This document shows, in pieces, positions 1-7,963 of a stretch of 36,773 nt of DNA (the first letter of the stretch is position 1; every line of letters begins with the position of its first letter). Below the pieces are notes generated by a model that worked only from the letters and a program-made list of their open reading frames with translations, was not told the origin of the DNA and did no database searches. A program made the position numbers and the translations under genes. The stretch is taken from contig CAKZML010000295.1 of the NCBI GenBank assembly GCA_937128475.1, forward strand, positions 1 to 36,773, read 5' to 3'. The stretch is from an uncultured Chromatiales bacterium. GTDB lineage: Bacteria > Pseudomonadota > Gammaproteobacteria > Steroidobacterales > BM003.

Positions 1-620
1 CCCACATAGTTATCAAACCAGGAGTCAATGATCAGGGCCTGCAAGGGCGCATCCTCGTCACCCTGGGGCGGAGGGACCCGGCGCACCAGTTCTTCGAGAA
101 TTTCCCTGACCCCGGCGCCGGTCTTGGCGCTAACCTTTAGCGCATTCTCAGCTTCTATGCCGATGATCTCCTCAATCTCGGCACAAACCCGTTCGGGTTC
201 CGCCGAGGGAAGGTCGATCTTGTTCAGCACAGGAACCACTTCCAGGCCCATCTCCAGGGCTGTGTAACAATTCGCCACGCTCTGGGCTTCCACGCCCTGT
301 GCCGCATCAACAATCAGCAACGCACCCTCACAGGCGGCCAGCGAGCGCGACACCTCATAGGAGAAATCCACGTGCCCGGGTGTATCAATGAAATTGAGCT
401 GGTAGGTGTTTCCGTCCTCAGAGGGAAACTGCAGGGTGACGCTTTGAGCCTTGATGGTAATGCCGCGTTCGCGCTCGATATCCATGGAATCGAGCACCTG
501 GTTCTGGTTACCCATCTCACGCTCGGTCAGGCCACCACAGATCTGGATAAATCTGTCGGCCAGGGTGGATTTGCCATGGTCAATATGGGCAATAATGGAA
601 AAGTTACGAATATGCTTCAT
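1..620 (-). CDS. lepA: Elongation factor 4 (LepA) GTPase, N-terminal part; continues beyond the left edge
   Basis: Ribosome-associated GTPase of the EF-G superfamily, which back-translocates or remodels stalled ribosomes. I translated the minus strand from ATG at 620: the first residues are [19 protein letters not shown], the LepA start with its P-loop (AHIDHGKS). They are followed by the switch region ERERGIT, the G3 motif DTPGH and the G4 motif NKID. About 206 residues of a usual ~600 are present; the rest lies off the window, which is why the ORF track omits it. It lies downstream of the glutaredoxin-like gene on the same strand with a gap of about 75 nt. A perfect TATAAT hexamer in that gap suggests its own promoter. 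One oddity: the stretch after EREM reads GNQNQVLDS where the E. coli protein has EAQVLDS, two extra residues beside switch I. Family assignment is certain. Confidence 0.97.
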   Translation of the reverse strand, partial: MKHIRNFSIIAHIDHGKSTLADRFIQICGGLTEREMGNQNQVLDSMDIERERGITIKAQSVTLQFPSEDGNTYQLNFIDTPGHVDFSYEVSRSLAACEGALLIVDAAQGVEAQSVANCYTALEMGLEVVPVLNKIDLPSAEPERVCAEIEEIIGIEAENALKVSAKTGAGVREILEELVRRVPPPQGDEDAPLQALIIDSWFDNYV

Positions 621-651
621 CAAGGCGCCAAGCTAAGAATACAAACGATCA

Positions 652-657
652 ATTATA
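652..657 (-). promoter_or_regulatory. Possible -10 box for lepA
   Basis: The minus strand reads ACGTATAATTGATC, a perfect TATAAT about 32 nt upstream of the lepA ATG. I see no good -35 hexamer at 16-18 nt (the best is ATCGGA), so this is only a candidate. It would let lepA be expressed apart from the rpoE operon. Confidence 0.35.
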
Positions 658-695
658 CGTCAGGGATGGCCGGCTCCGATAGCAGGCCTGACAAT

Positions 696-947
696 TCAAG
701 CCGCGGAATTCGCTTTAAGCGCCTGGGTAAGCACTTCGGGATCCAGCTGATATTGACAAAGTGTCTCCCCATCCAGGGCGAGCACAGGGATCTTGATCGC
801 ATAGCGCCTGAGTAACTCGTCATCCGCATCGATGTCGACCAGTTGCAGTTCCAGGGGATATTTCTCGAGAAATGGCTGTAATTCCTCCAGCATTATCTCG
901 CACAAGTGACAACCGGGCCGGGAATACAGCGTCAGCGACAGGCTCAC
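696..947 (-). CDS. Glutaredoxin-like (DUF836) thioredoxin-fold protein
   Basis: Small 83-residue protein with a glutaredoxin-like fold. After a first strand (LTLYSRPGC) it has a CHLC motif at residues 14-17, the position of the redox CxxC in glutaredoxins. The cis-proline segment follows (IKIPVLAL), then a C-terminal helix. No signal peptide or membrane segment is visible, so it should be cytoplasmic. The start is GTG at 947 and forms GTGA with the rseC stop, a 4-nt overlap pointing to translational coupling. Family members are often found next to lepA or rseC, and their substrate is not established. In this operon it could support thiol chemistry linked to RseC, but that is inference. Confidence 0.85.
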   Translation of the reverse strand: MSLSLTLYSRPGCHLCEIMLEELQPFLEKYPLELQLVDIDADDELLRRYAIKIPVLALDGETLCQYQLDPEVLTQALKANSAA

Positions 948-1426
948 GCGCCACCCTCCATAGCCTGCCCAACATCCCGGGAGGCTTTACAGGGCCCCAG
1001 ATTAGCCAGGATTTCGGGCTGGAAACGCTTATGGTCCTTCACATGAAGTCGACGGGACAAGAGGCTCCCGGCAACCAATCCCGCGGCACCACTCATGACT
1101 GTCATGGTGTCGTTGTCGAAACCGACCAGGTACCCACTTCCCAGGGCACCGGCGAACAGGCCGGCCAGGGGCAGCAGATAGACCAGGAATGCGCCGCTTA
1201 CCAGGCTGATCTCGGCAATACCCAACTCCACCTGGTCGCCCACTTTCAATTCATGGTCTCCTGCCGATGCCTGGACCTGGTGCAGTCGGTCTCCCAGCAG
1301 TGCACCAAGCACCCCGCCGCCGCAACCCTGTCCGCGTGCGCAACGCTCACAGGCAGAACGGGACTGGCAGTCCACCCAGGCAACGCCATTTTCGAGATGA
1401 CTTACCTTTCCGCGCTCAACAATCAT
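944..1426 (-). CDS. rseC: RseC/MucC family inner-membrane protein
   Basis: 160-residue RseC-type protein of the sigmaE operon. In E. coli RseC is a modest positive modulator of sigmaE and also takes part with the Rsx complex in reducing SoxR. The N-terminal cytoplasmic part carries the typical cysteine cluster (CQSRSACERCARGQGCG, residues 20-36), probably a metal or Fe-S site. It is followed by two hydrophobic segments (about 77-99 and 108-123) and a charged tail. The ATG at 1426 overlaps the rseB stop by 4 nt (ATGA), and its own stop overlaps the next gene by 4 nt. Assignment rests on cysteine spacing, topology and gene order. The exact role here (SoxR reduction or sigmaE tuning) cannot be read from sequence. 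Confidence 0.92.
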   Translation of the reverse strand: MIVERGKVSHLENGVAWVDCQSRSACERCARGQGCGGGVLGALLGDRLHQVQASAGDHELKVGDQVELGIAEISLVSGAFLVYLLPLAGLFAGALGSGYLVGFDNDTMTVMSGAAGLVAGSLLSRRLHVKDHKRFQPEILANLGPCKASRDVGQAMEGGA

Positions 1427-2484
1427 TTCACTTGCGCCGGGATTTCGACGTCCGCCAAAGGCTCCATATGGTGGGCAATCATTTCAACCGCTGCCGGCGG
1501 GACCTCGCCCATGGCAGTGACGTAATACCCATTTATGTGGGCAGAATAGGCATTGGCGCCACCAAGCCTGGAAAGACCCAGCTTGACCCCCGGATTCTCG
1601 CCTTGCTCAACAAATACCGACACGCTGGCCATTCCGTCACTGAACACCAGGTGTTCGTCGGACTCGGCCTTACCCTCGTCTCCGTCATGGGAGACCCGGG
1701 TGAGCATGAAACCGGGTGGCAATTCGGCTGCCCGCCAACGAGAGACCCCGGTTTCCGGCATATGCTTCTGCTCGCTGTAGATCCACTCGTATTCAGAAGC
1801 ATCAATCGCGGTCTGCACCGAACTGGATGCCACGGCCTTACCGGTCACCAGGCGGGTAAAACGAACCTGCTCGATAACCTCACCCTTCTCATTTAGAACC
1901 TGGGTCTGAATGGGGAACGCGGATTCGCGGTCCAGCCAGAGACGGTAACCGAATCGATAGGCATCCACCGGCGTGATCGCCAGCATGACGGTATCCATGG
2001 AAAGCATGCGTTGCTCGGCGTTTTTACCCGGCATGCAACTTCCACATCCCTCGGCATCCAATTCCATCCGTCCGTCCGCAGACTTGCAGCGGTCGCAATC
2101 CAACACCCGGTAATTCGCTGAAAACTGGCCCGAGAACCGCCCGATATGTGACCTCAGGGGCGCATTCGGATCAGCTCTTTCCACCAGCACTGACTTCTTG
2201 TCCGGCATGTAGCATTTGACGCCCTGGCTATCACTGACAATTTCTCTACCTGCGCCATCCAGGGAGATCAGGCGCAGGCTCACGTCTCCGGAATCATCCA
2301 CACGGTGGAAGATTTCCAGGGTTTCCATCTCATCCCCGTGTATTCGGATGTAGGCACCCTGGTAACTGGTGCTGTCCACCGCCACAGCCATGCGCTCCAT
2401 CCAGTCCCGGGAAGCATCCTCGGCACGCAGACCAGTCGGCAGGGCAATCAACAAGCAAACACACAGCAGCCAAAACTGGTGCAT
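1423..2484 (-). CDS. rseB: Sigma-E regulator RseB/MucB with an unusual four-cysteine insertion
   Basis: Periplasmic protein that binds RseA and protects it from DegS cleavage until it senses mislocalised LPS or lipoprotein. It has a signal peptide (hydrophobic core at residues 4-17, likely cleavage after LRA), an N-terminal lipid-binding domain that includes YRFGYRLWLD at 176-185, and a C-terminal RseA-binding domain (LPPGF near 250). At 353 residues it is longer than the ~318-residue E. coli protein. Much of the difference is a segment at about 127-160 carrying CDRC (130-133) and CGSC (147-150) between two conserved strands, which I do not find in the E. coli or Pseudomonas proteins from memory. 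There is also a cysteine at 91. The ATG at 2484 overlaps the rseA stop (TGATG). Identity is firm; a metal-binding or disulfide role for the insertion is inference. Confidence 0.93.
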   Translation of the reverse strand: MHQFWLLCVCLLIALPTGLRAEDASRDWMERMAVAVDSTSYQGAYIRIHGDEMETLEIFHRVDDSGDVSLRLISLDGAGREIVSDSQGVKCYMPDKKSVLVERADPNAPLRSHIGRFSGQFSANYRVLDCDRCKSADGRMELDAEGCGSCMPGKNAEQRMLSMDTVMLAITPVDAYRFGYRLWLDRESAFPIQTQVLNEKGEVIEQVRFTRLVTGKAVASSSVQTAIDASEYEWIYSEQKHMPETGVSRWRAAELPPGFMLTRVSHDGDEGKAESDEHLVFSDGMASVSVFVEQGENPGVKLGLSRLGGANAYSAHINGYYVTAMGEVPPAAVEMIAHHMEPLADVEIPAQVK

Positions 2485-3083
2485 CAGGGAGTTACCTTCT
2501 TCGCGTCGACAGCATCTGGCTCAGGTACCGCATCCAAATCATCGATCTGCGGCCCGTCCTCAGCTTGTCCTGCGACATCGCTGGCTTCATCGGTAACCAC
2601 CCGGGTCCAACTACTATTTCGGGCCATGGCAGCCTGGCTTCCATGACGAACCAAATATGAGTTCAGCCGATCCGGAGGCTCCGGCACGGTGTAACTGATT
2701 GCATCCACGTCACTTTGGGCGCTTAAACCCGTCGGGGCAGTGTCAACAATGGCGGTTTGTAAAGACACAAGGGCGACCGCAGCGACGGCGGCGGCCACAC
2801 CGGCACCGGCCACCAATCGTTGAATCTTGCCACGCCATATTGATTGGTCTGATTGGGAAAATTCTTCCGTTGAAATCTCGTCGGACACACGCCGGGCAAA
2901 ATCGCCGTCCAACAATCCGGGCACTAGCCCGTCCCGCATGGCCTCGCCCATCACGGTATAGCGATTCAGCGCATCCCTGGACCGGGAATCTCGTCCGATC
3001 CTCTTCATCAGCATGGCTGCCTCTTCCGAAGGCAACTCACCATCCAGGCACGACGAAAGCTGTTTATTCACACTGTCTGACAT
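2484..3083 (-). CDS. rseA: Anti-sigma-E factor RseA/MucA
   Basis: Single-pass inner-membrane anti-sigma factor that sequesters RpoE and is destroyed by DegS/RseP proteolysis under envelope stress. The cytoplasmic anti-sigma domain is at residues 1-75 (VNKQLSSCLDGELPSEEA, then a helix with MGEAMRDGL). One transmembrane segment (LVAGAGVAAAVAAVALVSL, near 89-107) and a ~90-residue acidic periplasmic tail follow. The ORF track starts at an ATT; I chose the ATG at 3083 because AGGA lies 7 nt upstream. That ribosome site overlaps the rpoE stop (TAGGA), coupling the sigma factor and its inhibitor. The DegS site cannot be placed by eye. Length 199 residues, normal for the family. Confidence 0.93.
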   Translation of the reverse strand: MSDSVNKQLSSCLDGELPSEEAAMLMKRIGRDSRSRDALNRYTVMGEAMRDGLVPGLLDGDFARRVSDEISTEEFSQSDQSIWRGKIQRLVAGAGVAAAVAAVALVSLQTAIVDTAPTGLSAQSDVDAISYTVPEPPDRLNSYLVRHGSQAAMARNSSWTRVVTDEASDVAGQAEDGPQIDDLDAVPEPDAVDAKKVTP

Positions 3084-3092
3084 GACCAATTC

Positions 3093-3668
3093 CTAATCCA
3101 ACAATGGCCTGAGACGACTATCAATCGCCTCACGAGCCCTGAAAATCCTCGATCTAACCGTACCGACCGGGCAATCCATGGCCTGGGCAATCTCCTCGTA
3201 GCTCATTCCCTCGATCTCACGAAGGACAATTGCCATCCGCAAATCCTCTGGCAATTTCTCTACGGCTTCTGCAACAACCTCTCGCACTTCCTCACCCAGG
3301 GCATGTCCCTCAGGCGTTGCGATATCACTTACCCGGGCCTGCATTTCGTACTGGGTCGGATCTTGCAGGTCCACGTCATAATCCAACGGTCTGCGCTTAC
3401 GGGCGACCAGGTAATTCTTCGCGGTGTTGATGGCGATCCGGTACAACCAGGTATAAAACGCGCTTTCTCCCCGAAAATTGGGCAAGGCCTTGTAGGCCTT
3501 GATGAAAGCCTCCTGGGCCACGTCCTGCGATTCAGATGGGTCCTGTACGTAACGCATAACCAACTTCACAATCTTGTGCTGATACTTGAGCACCAAAACG
3601 TCGAACGCAGTCTTGTCGCCGCCTTGAACCCGTTGCACCAGTTGCCAATCATCTGCCCTGCCAGCCAT
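3093..3668 (-). CDS. rpoE: ECF sigma factor RpoE/AlgU (sigma-E)
   Basis: Extracytoplasmic-function sigma factor directing envelope-stress transcription. Region 2 spans about residues 20-90 (DVAQEAFIKAYKALPNFRG, then FYTWLYRIAINTAKN). Region 4 spans about 132-180 (LPEDLRMAIVLREIEGMSYE, then VGTVRSRIFRARE). It matches the E. coli RpoE and Pseudomonas AlgU pattern throughout. The track uses a TTG at 3674. I prefer ATG at 3668 (191 residues), which has AAGGG six nt upstream, while the TTG would have no spacing to that site. It is the first gene of rpoE-rseA-rseB-rseC-glutaredoxin, and the upstream region holds a sigmaE-type promoter, so it should be autoregulated. Confidence 0.97.
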   Translation of the reverse strand: MAGRADDWQLVQRVQGGDKTAFDVLVLKYQHKIVKLVMRYVQDPSESQDVAQEAFIKAYKALPNFRGESAFYTWLYRIAINTAKNYLVARKRRPLDYDVDLQDPTQYEMQARVSDIATPEGHALGEEVREVVAEAVEKLPEDLRMAIVLREIEGMSYEEIAQAMDCPVGTVRSRIFRAREAIDSRLRPLLD

Positions 3669-3708
3669 AGACAACCCTTACAGCCAGCCGGTCCGCGTCA
3701 TCACTGGG

Positions 3709-3735
3709 ATAGACCGAAGGTAACGAGGAAAGTTC
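3709..3735 (-). promoter_or_regulatory. Sigma-E autoregulatory promoter of rpoE
   Basis: The minus strand reads GAACTT (3730-3735), 15 nt, then GTCTAT (3709-3714). This closely matches the sigmaE consensus (GGAACTT, 15-16 nt, GTCtaa/TCTGA). Transcription would begin near 3702, giving a leader of roughly 35 nt that contains the AAGGG ribosome site of rpoE. Seen directly in sequence; promoter activity is inferred from the known consensus. Confidence 0.8.
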
Positions 3736-3781
3736 TGCGTTTTGGGGTTTTTTTTCACCTGGTCCCGAATGTTGTCCTTAG

Positions 3782-3800
3782 TAGAATACGAGGGATTCTA
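3782..3800. repeat. Short palindrome upstream of rpoE
   Basis: TAGAATACGAGGGATTCTA is a perfect 6-bp inverted repeat around a 7-nt spacer, between the ygfX stop and the sigmaE promoter. The stem is AT-rich with no T-tract after it on the minus strand, so it does not look like an intrinsic terminator. It might be an operator or chance. The rest of this intergenic stretch (3669-3847) holds only the rpoE promoter and a run of eight T on the plus strand. Confidence 0.3.
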
Positions 3801-3847
3801 GCAGGAGAACGGCGTCACGCCTTGATTTTACTGCTATTAACAGCCTG

Positions 3848-4282
3848 TCAGGCAGCATTTGGCCGCCAACGCAGGTGACAGGACAGGCGCCTCCGACTGG
3901 CCTCGGAAGCCGCCCCGGGAGTGACCAGGGCGAGTTGCCTGCCACCGGACTCATCCCGCCAGAATAGAACCGTAAAGGCCGGGCCGGCGGTCCAGGCATG
4001 CAGCAGGTGGGCAGTCATCCAGCCCCCTGAACCACTCAGCAGACGCCAATCTCCGCTAGCCTGCCAGATCACGGTGCGAATTCCACCGGGGCGCTTCGCC
4101 CAGGCCATGAGACCCCAGGCGGTCAACCCCAGAGACAAGAAAATCTTTAAAAGTGGTTCAAGACCCGAGAGGTATACCGCAAGCAACATGCAGCCACTCA
4201 AGACTGGCAGGTAGAGCCCTGCCCAGGTGCCCGGTCGTAGATCAACGATCAGGTTGCTGCAATAGTTTGCCGACGATTTCAC
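3848..4282 (-). CDS. ygfX: YgfX-family membrane protein (partner of SdhE)
   Basis: 144-residue protein matching the YgfX/CptA family encoded next to sdhE. An N-terminal segment with DLRPG is followed by two adjacent hydrophobic stretches (about 22-39 and 45-60), then a soluble part with the family pattern of charged turn plus IRTVIWQASGDWRL and a C-terminal HLRW. In E. coli YgfX is an inner-membrane protein that forms a pair with SdhE and has been described both as a toxin affecting cell shape and as an accessory of SDH regulation. Start is GTG at 4282, overlapping the end of sdhE by 41 nt, which is usual for this gene pair. Sequence conservation in the family is low, so the call rests partly on position. 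Confidence 0.8.
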   Translation of the reverse strand: MKSSANYCSNLIVDLRPGTWAGLYLPVLSGCMLLAVYLSGLEPLLKIFLSLGLTAWGLMAWAKRPGGIRTVIWQASGDWRLLSGSGGWMTAHLLHAWTAGPAFTVLFWRDESGGRQLALVTPGAASEASRRRLSCHLRWRPNAA

Positions 4283-4484
4283 TGACCAATCCCTGGGGTG
4301 GTTGCTCCCTGCCCGTAACCCAGGAAAAGATCATAGGATCAGGCAACTCAAGGAACGCCTTGAACGCCTCCTGCTCTTGGGCAGACACCCTGGGATAGTC
4401 TTCCTCCAGGTAACGCCCGAGGAGGAAGTCCAGTTCCCGCATACCGCGGCGGCAACGCCACTTTAAACGGGATAATTCTTTCAT
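4242..4484 (-). CDS. sdhE: FAD assembly factor SdhE
   Basis: 80-residue SdhE (SDHAF2-type) protein, which promotes covalent attachment of FAD to SdhA. It has the RGMRE motif (residues 14-18, the family RGxxE) and the acidic helix pattern of the fold. The track ORF begins far upstream inside sdhB; the correct start is the ATG at 4484 (MKELSRLKWRCRRGM), 17 nt after the sdhB stop. It lies in the sdhC-D-A-B-E-ygfX operon, next to the protein it matures. Confidence is high from motif, size and place. Confidence 0.95.
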   Translation of the reverse strand: MKELSRLKWRCRRGMRELDFLLGRYLEEDYPRVSAQEQEAFKAFLELPDPMIFSWVTGREQPPQGLVSEIVGKLLQQPDR

Positions 4485-4501
4485 GCTGATACCGAGCCGA
4501 C

Positions 4502-5284
4502 CTAGTGCTGCCGGTCGGACAGCATTTTCTTCACTTCCGCAATCGCCTTGGCAGGATTCAATCCCTTGGGGCAGGTGCGGGTGCAATTCATGATCGTATG
4601 GCAACGGTAGAGCCGGAACGGATCTTCCAGGTCATCCAGTCGCTGACCGGTGGCATCGTCCCGGCTATCCACGATCCAGCGGTACGCCTGCAACAAGGCA
4701 GCCGGACCCAGGTAACGGTCACTGTTCCACCAGTAACTTGGGCAACTGGTTGAGCAGCAGGCGCAAAGAATGCAGGCCGACGGCTCGTCGATCTTTGCCT
4801 GGTCTTCCTTGGTCTGAAGCCGTTCATGATCCGGCGGTGGCGGCGTACTGGATTGCAGCCAGGGCTTGATCGATGCGTACTGGGCATAAAACTGAGTCAG
4901 GTCCGGCACCAGGTCCTTGACCACCGGCATGTGAGGAAGCGGATAGATTTTCACATCCTTGCTCACATCAGAGGTCGCCTTGGTACAAGCCAGGGTGTTC
5001 GTGCCATCAATATTCATCGCGCAGGAACCACAGATACCCTCGCGACATGAACGCCTGAAGGTCAAGGTGGAGTCCACCTCGTTCTTGATCTTGATAAGTG
5101 CGTCCAACACCATCGGACCGCAGCCATCCATGTCCACCTCATAGGTGTCCAGGCGCGGATTCTCGCCACTGTCCGGGTCATACCGGTACACGACGAAACT
5201 CCTCACATTCCTGGCGCCCTCGGGGGCTTTGAACACCTTACCCTTGGTAATACGGGAATTGGGAGGTAATCGAAATTCGGCCAT
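4502..5284 (-). CDS. sdhB: Succinate dehydrogenase iron-sulfur subunit SdhB
   Basis: Iron-sulfur subunit of respiratory complex II, passing electrons from FAD in SdhA to quinone. The 2Fe-2S cysteines are at 80, 85, 88 and 100 ([10 protein letters not shown]). The ferredoxin-like domain binds the 4Fe-4S and 3Fe-4S clusters through CILCACC (171-177), C181, C228, C234 and C238 (NCTRTCPKG). At 260 residues it is longer than the 238-residue E. coli protein, with about 20 extra residues at the N terminus, as in alphaproteobacterial and mitochondrial subunits. It follows sdhA after 23 nt. Confidence 0.98.
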   Translation of the reverse strand: MAEFRLPPNSRITKGKVFKAPEGARNVRSFVVYRYDPDSGENPRLDTYEVDMDGCGPMVLDALIKIKNEVDSTLTFRRSCREGICGSCAMNIDGTNTLACTKATSDVSKDVKIYPLPHMPVVKDLVPDLTQFYAQYASIKPWLQSSTPPPPDHERLQTKEDQAKIDEPSACILCACCSTSCPSYWWNSDRYLGPAALLQAYRWIVDSRDDATGQRLDDLEDPFRLYRCHTIMNCTRTCPKGLNPAKAIAEVKKMLSDRQH

Positions 5285-5307
5285 TACGCGTACTCTCCGG
5301 ATCGCAA

Positions 5308-7098
5308 TCAGTAAACTCGTTTCTTCGGCGGAACCACGTCAACCTCATCGGTCATCGTAGTCATGTGCACAGGCCGATAATCGATCTGCACCTTGCCATC
5401 ACTGTTCACCCACGCCAGGGTATGCTTCATCCAGTTCGCATCATCGCGATCCGGGTAATCATCCCGCGCATGGGCCCCTCGGCTTTCCTTACGGTTGGCG
5501 GCAGAGCAAATCGTGCTCATGGCCTGCCCCATCAGGTTATCCAGTTCCATGGTCTCCATCAGGTCGGTATTCCAGACCAGCGAACGATCGGAAATACCGA
5601 CCTGCTCGAAGGAGGCGAATACTTCCTGCATCTTCTCAACACCGGCATCCAGCACTTCACCGGTACGGAACACCGCTGCGTGATTCTGCATGGTGCGCTG
5701 CATATTCAAGCGAATCTGTGCGGTGGAGAGTTCACCCTTGGCATAACGCAACTTGTCCAGGCGAGCCAGGGCAAAGTCACCAGCATCCTCTTTAAGCGCT
5801 CTGTGCCGAGTATCAGTTTTGACCTCGCTGGCGCAGCGCTTGGCTGCGGCCCGACCGAACACTACCAGGTCAAGCAATGAGTTCGAGCCCAGGCGATTGG
5901 CACCGTGCACCGACACACAAGCCGCCTCACCGATAGCCATCAGGCCAGGCACCACGTGATCGGGATTACCGTCTTTCAAGGTAACCACTTCACCGTGGTA
6001 ATTGGTGGGAATGCCGCCCATGTTGTAATGCACGGTAGGCAACACCGGAATCGGTTCACGGGTCACATCTACCCCGGCAAAAATTCGTGCGCTTTCTGCG
6101 ATACCGGGCAGGCGCTCATGAATCACCTCAGCACCCAGGTGCTCAAGATGCAGGTGAATGTGATCCGCCTCGGCGCCAACACCACGGCCTTCATTAATCT
6201 CGATGGTCATGGAACGACTGACCACGTCTCGTGAGGCCAGGTCTTTCGCATTGGGTGCATAACGCTCCATGAAGCGCTCGCCATTGGAGTTGGTCAGGTA
6301 ACCACCCTCGCCTCGCACACCCTCGGTAATCAGGCAGCCCGCACCGTAAATTCCGGTGGGATGAAATTGCACGAACTCCATGTCCTGCAGCGGCAACCCG
6401 GCACGCTGAACCATACCGTTGCCGTCACCGGTGCAGGTGTGTGCAGAGGTACAGGAGAAGAACGCCCTGCCATAACCGCCGGTAGCAAGAATCACACGGT
6501 GGGCACGGAAACGATGCAATGAACCGTCTTCCATACACATGGCGATAACACCACGGCACTCGCCATCCTCCATGATCAGATCCATAGCGAAGTATTCAAT
6601 GAAAAACGTCGCGTCGTGTTTCAGGCTCTGCTGGTACAGGGTATGCAGCATGGCATGACCGGTACGATCAGCCGCGGCACAAGTTCTCTGGGCCGCAGGT
6701 CCCTCGCCATAGCGGGTAGTCATACCGCCAAACGGACGCTGGTAAATCTTGCCCTCCTCGGTACGGGAGAACGGCACACCGTAGTGTTCCAGTTCGATCA
6801 CCGCATCAGGGGCTTCCTTGCACATGTACTCGATAGCATCCTGGTCACCCAGCCAGTCCGACCCCTTGACGGTGTCGTACATATGCCAGCGCCAGTCATC
6901 CTCGCCCATGTTACCCAGCGCGGCACTGATACCGCCCTGGGCGGCAACCGTATGGCTGCGGGTAGGAAAGACCTTGGTGATGCAGGCAGTAGACAGCCCG
7001 CTTTCGGCCAGCCCGAAGGTTGCCCGCAATCCGGCGCCGCCGGCTCCCACCACAACGACATCGTAGGTGTGGTCAATAAACTCGTAGGCCTGCGACAT
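5308..7098 (-). CDS. sdhA: Succinate dehydrogenase flavoprotein subunit SdhA
   Basis: Catalytic subunit that oxidises succinate to fumarate on the cytoplasmic face of the membrane. A Rossmann motif at 18-30 ([13 protein letters not shown]) is followed by the covalent-FAD motif [10 protein letters not shown] with His49. The substrate and active-site segments are HPTGIYGAG, then [10 protein letters not shown] with its catalytic arginine, and [18 protein letters not shown] near the end of the FAD domain. Length 596 is typical. The ATG at 7098 has GGAG 7 nt upstream, inside the end of sdhD, so the two are tightly coupled. SdhE and the SDHAF4-like protein in this same cluster are expected to act on it. 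Confidence 0.99.
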   Translation of the reverse strand: MSQAYEFIDHTYDVVVVGAGGAGLRATFGLAESGLSTACITKVFPTRSHTVAAQGGISAALGNMGEDDWRWHMYDTVKGSDWLGDQDAIEYMCKEAPDAVIELEHYGVPFSRTEEGKIYQRPFGGMTTRYGEGPAAQRTCAAADRTGHAMLHTLYQQSLKHDATFFIEYFAMDLIMEDGECRGVIAMCMEDGSLHRFRAHRVILATGGYGRAFFSCTSAHTCTGDGNGMVQRAGLPLQDMEFVQFHPTGIYGAGCLITEGVRGEGGYLTNSNGERFMERYAPNAKDLASRDVVSRSMTIEINEGRGVGAEADHIHLHLEHLGAEVIHERLPGIAESARIFAGVDVTREPIPVLPTVHYNMGGIPTNYHGEVVTLKDGNPDHVVPGLMAIGEAACVSVHGANRLGSNSLLDLVVFGRAAAKRCASEVKTDTRHRALKEDAGDFALARLDKLRYAKGELSTAQIRLNMQRTMQNHAAVFRTGEVLDAGVEKMQEVFASFEQVGISDRSLVWNTDLMETMELDNLMGQAMSTICSAANRKESRGAHARDDYPDRDDANWMKHTLAWVNSDGKVQIDYRPVHMTTMTDEVDVVPPKKRVY

Positions 7099-7100
7099 CG

Positions 7101-7481
7101 TTATGCTCCAAATCCCACTCTGAGTACAGAGAATACGCCCAACGCACCGGCCAGCACGTGGGCAAATTTGATCAGCATCAATGACACAACCTTGAGGCTG
7201 CCATGATGCACATAATCCTCGATAACAACCTGGACACCCAGCAGCGAGTGATACATCAGGGTACCAATCAGCAGGATCAACAGGACCGCGTTATAGGGCG
7301 AGGACAAAAATTCAGTCATGCTCTGGTAATCAAAACTTTCCAGGCAGATCAGTTCGGCCGCAAACCATAATCCCAGGAACACCAGGCCCACGGCAGTGAC
7401 GCGCTGCGACCACCAGTGACCTGTTCCATTCTTGGCGGAACCGGTCCCAAGCACTTTTCCAAGCGGACTTTTCAGACTCAT
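7101..7481 (-). CDS. sdhD: Succinate dehydrogenase membrane anchor SdhD
   Basis: Hydrophobic anchor of complex II with three predicted transmembrane helices (about 27-45, 65-87 and 97-121). [15 protein letters not shown] precedes helix 1, and EDYVHH follows helix 2; its tyrosine (Tyr90) corresponds to the quinone-site Tyr83 of E. coli SdhD. The ORF track starts at TTG. I chose the ATG at 7481 because a GGGGGA ribosome site lies 6 nt upstream, giving 126 residues. It lies 11 nt after sdhC and 2 nt before sdhA. Confidence 0.94.
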   Translation of the reverse strand: MSLKSPLGKVLGTGSAKNGTGHWWSQRVTAVGLVFLGLWFAAELICLESFDYQSMTEFLSSPYNAVLLILLIGTLMYHSLLGVQVVIEDYVHHGSLKVVSLMLIKFAHVLAGALGVFSVLRVGFGA

Positions 7482-7492
7482 CTTCAATCCCC

Positions 7493-7870
7493 CTAGATAA
7501 TCAGCAGCCAGAACCCTGCGGTCAGGACGATGCTGGCAATAATGGCCGCATAGCCTGATGCGTAGAGTTGAGAGATTTCAAAACCCCGCCCCGTGTCCCA
7601 CACCAGGTGACGGATACCGTTACAAAGGTGGTAAAAGAAAGCGAAGGAGGCACCGGCCAGGACCGCAACCGCCGGGGCTGAAGCCAGGCATTGCATGGCC
7701 GTGGCATAGGCTTCAGGGCCACTGGCAAGACTGACCAGCCAGTACACCAGCAACAAACTGCCCAACGCCAGCGCGACACCGGTGGCGCGATGGGCAATGG
7801 ACATGACCATGGTGATCTGCCAGCGATACACCTGCAGATGCGGAGACAGTGGACGGTTTTTCGTCGTCAT
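7493..7870 (-). CDS. sdhC: Succinate dehydrogenase cytochrome b556 subunit SdhC
   Basis: Heme b-binding anchor of complex II. The N-terminal signature RPLSPHLQVYRWQ and SIAHRATG (Ser24 and Arg28 match the quinone-site Ser27 and Arg31 of E. coli) come before helix 1. HLCNGIRHLVWDTG carries the heme ligand His81. There are three transmembrane helices in 125 residues. The ATG at 7870 has AGG a short distance upstream. It is the first structural SDH gene, lying 93 nt after the SDHAF4-like gene on the same strand. Confidence 0.97.
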   Translation of the reverse strand: MTTKNRPLSPHLQVYRWQITMVMSIAHRATGVALALGSLLLVYWLVSLASGPEAYATAMQCLASAPAVAVLAGASFAFFYHLCNGIRHLVWDTGRGFEISQLYASGYAAIIASIVLTAGFWLLII

Positions 7871-7896
7871 TGATGCCTAGTCCTTTACCGAGTCAA

Positions 7897-7924
7897 TCAA
7901 TACAGCCTCGTTAGCGGGAAACAA
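7897..7924 (-). promoter_or_regulatory. Weak candidate sigma70 promoter for sdhC
   Basis: In the 93-nt gap upstream of sdhC the minus strand reads TTGTTT (7919-7924), 16 nt, TATTGA (7897-7902). Neither box is close to consensus. It is offered as the best candidate if sdhCDAB is transcribed apart from the upstream small gene. Confidence 0.3.
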
Positions 7925-7963
7925 CCCACCCCCGAAGACTTTAAATTCTGTGGTTACTCTACG

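Noticed and set aside
3741-3762. TTTTGGGGTTTTTTTTCACC on the plus strand as a terminator
   Set aside because: No GC-rich hairpin precedes the T-run, and no plus-strand gene ends here.
3778-3999. 73-residue minus-strand ORF between ygfX and rpoE
   Set aside because: It overlaps the end of ygfX in another frame, has no recognisable domain and looks like a shadow.
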